Source: Mariprofundaceae bacterium (GTDB lineage Bacteria > Pseudomonadota > Zetaproteobacteria > Mariprofundales > Mariprofundaceae). Taken from it: a stretch of DNA of 6,988 nucleotides. Both the position numbers and the translations under genes were made by a program. The notes beneath the pieces are model-generated. The model was not told where the DNA came from, made no database searches, and saw nothing but the letters and a program-made list of their open reading frames with translations. Below, piece by piece: positions 6,128 to 6,988 of the stretch; the first letter of the stretch is position 1; each line of letters starts with the position of its first letter. Where the stretch lies: positions 1-6,988 of the forward strand of contig WFOJ01000057.1 in the NCBI GenBank assembly GCA_015488125.1, in the 5' to 3' direction.

Positions 6128-6796
6128 ATGCGATTTTCACACCCTTGTCATTGGGTTGACAGTGCTGCCAACCCCCGATACTGCATGATCTGGTTGCATG
6201 GCCTTGGCGCTGATGGCCATGACCTTGCGCCACTGGCCAGAGAACTTGCGCCACCTGTAGCCACCCGTTTTGTTTTTCCACATGCGCCGCATCAGCCTGT
6301 GGCGATCAATGGCGATCTGCCCATGCCTGCCTGGTACAATATATACAGCGATGAGCTGCCCGGCCCACAGGATGTAGCGGGCGTCCATCGTGCCAGCGTG
6401 CATATTCAGGCGATCATTGATGATGTCAAAGCGCAAGGTTTTGACGCCAGCCGCATGGTGCTGGCCGGATTCTCGCAAGGTGGCGCCATGACTGTTTACA
6501 CAGGCCTGCGGCAGCAACAACCGCTGGCTGGCCTGATCGCACTTTCCTGCTACCAATTGCTGCCGCAGGAGACCTTGCCGGCCACGCCTTGCGCATCCGT
6601 ATTTCTTGGCCACGGGCGATATGATCCGGTGGTCGCATATCGGCATGGTCAGGCTTTGGCTCATGCCTTGCGGCAACAGGGGCATCGGGTGGATGCGCAT
6701 GATTACCCGATGGAACACAGTATATGCCCGCAGGAGATCGCAGATATACGCCGCTGGCTGATGAGCTGTGGCTTCTGGTCTGGAGATGCAGCGTGA
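6128..6796 (+). CDS. Phospholipase/carboxylesterase family alpha/beta hydrolase
   Basis: From the ATG at 6128 the protein has 222 residues, the usual length of this esterase family (about 215-225), which includes Pseudomonas carboxylesterase II and eukaryotic acyl-protein thioesterases. The oxyanion segment is LHGLGADGHD (23-32). FPHAPHQPVAINGDLPMPAWY (50-70) is a family hallmark. The nucleophile elbow is GFSQGGA with Ser116. The acid is Asp166 in GHGRYDPVV, and the base is His197 in MEHSIC. All catalytic residues are present. There is no signal peptide, so the enzyme is cytoplasmic and hydrolyses short-chain or acyl esters; the true substrate cannot be told from sequence. The start was chosen for family length and because the first residues match the family N-terminus; an upstream TTG at 6071 is unlikely. 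The gene ends in a GTGA overlap with nadB, so the two are coupled. Confidence 0.9.
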   Translation: MRFSHPCHWVDSAANPRYCMIWLHGLGADGHDLAPLARELAPPVATRFVFPHAPHQPVAINGDLPMPAWYNIYSDELPGPQDVAGVHRASVHIQAIIDDVKAQGFDASRMVLAGFSQGGAMTVYTGLRQQQPLAGLIALSCYQLLPQETLPATPCASVFLGHGRYDPVVAYRHGQALAHALRQQGHRVDAHDYPMEHSICPQEIADIRRWLMSCGFWSGDAA

Positions 6797-6988
6797 GTAA
6801 CCGCCCGGTGATGCATTGTGATTATCTGGTTGTCGGTAGTGGCGCTGCCGGCTTGTTGGCAGCACGCGATCTGGCCGAACATGGTCAGGTGATCCTGGTC
6901 AACAAGGGCCGTTTTGAGCAATCCAACACCTACTATGCCCAGGGTGGCATTGCCGGTGTGGCGGATGCGGCGGATTCTGCGGCACAAC
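6793..6988 (+). CDS. nadB: L-aspartate oxidase NadB, N-terminal part, truncated by window edge
   Basis: The first ~65 residues of an FAD flavoprotein are visible. YLVVGSGAAGLLAARDLA carries the dinucleotide-binding GxGxxG (residues 15-20). It is followed by KGRFEQSNTYYAQGGIAGV, the conserved flavin-contact segment of L-aspartate oxidase and its succinate-dehydrogenase relatives. The spacing and the STxYAQGGIA-like wording favour NadB, which oxidises aspartate to iminoaspartate in de novo NAD synthesis. The GTG start at 6793 overlaps the esterase TGA (6794-6796) in a GTGA arrangement; in-frame GTG at 6808 and ATG at 6811 are alternatives. The catalytic domain lies beyond the window, so SdhA/FrdA cannot be ruled out entirely, though the short N-terminus is NadB-like. 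Confidence 0.88.
   Translation, partial: MSNRPVMHCDYLVVGSGAAGLLAARDLAEHGQVILVNKGRFEQSNTYYAQGGIAGVADAADSAAQ

Noticed and set aside
6137..6865. 242-codon open frame on the minus strand across the esterase gene and the nadB start
   Set aside because: It is antisense to an esterase with an intact catalytic triad and to nadB, and its translation is low-complexity with no recognisable motifs.
1..6988. CRISPR array, tRNA/rRNA, insertion sequence or attachment site
   Set aside because: I saw no regularly spaced repeats, tRNA-like cloverleaf, transposase-like protein or paired terminal repeats on reading both strands.

Overview
The window looks like a proteobacterial chromosome segment of moderate GC content (low fifties by eye). 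A three-gene DNA phosphorothioation cassette sits between housekeeping genes. The lineage cannot be fixed from sequence alone. An argJ-proximal Nudix hydrolase and an nadB gene fit a beta-, gamma-, zeta- or Acidithiobacillus-like proteobacterium, but this is an impression, not a placement. All seven complete or partial neighbours of the central genes lie on the plus strand.

Layout. Bases 1-349 hold the 3' end of argJ (arginine biosynthesis). After only 16 bases comes dndC (366-1694), the PAPS-reductase-like sulfurtransferase. Then follow dndD (1691-3745), an SMC/Rad50-like ATPase, and a long dndE (3738-5324). The dndE product carries an N-terminal DndE domain followed by a full FtsK-type alpha/beta motor (the 'DndEi' type). 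A TusA-like sulfur-carrier gene (5324-5566) starts on the last base of the dndE stop codon and is followed at once by a MutT-like Nudix hydrolase (about 5574-6008). A 119-base gap (6009-6127) separates these from an alpha/beta-hydrolase carboxylesterase (6128-6796). The esterase gene overlaps by four bases the start of nadB, L-aspartate oxidase, which runs off the window (6793 onward).

How the genes fit together. DndC, DndD and DndE together place sulfur in the DNA backbone (phosphorothioate, replacing a non-bridging oxygen). DndC handles sulfur and its Fe-S cluster, DndD supplies ATPase work, and DndE binds DNA; here DndE is welded to a DNA motor. The cysteine desulfurase DndA, the regulator DndB and the restriction genes dndFGH are not in the window, so the cassette looks like a compact modification-only set that borrows a host desulfurase. 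The tightly coupled TusA-like gene offers an obvious but unproven sulfur relay from a host desulfurase to DndC. Genes from argJ to the Nudix gene are so closely packed that they probably share transcripts, so DNA modification may be tied to a housekeeping promoter upstream of the window. I see no transposase, integrase, tRNA, CRISPR array or convincing terminator.
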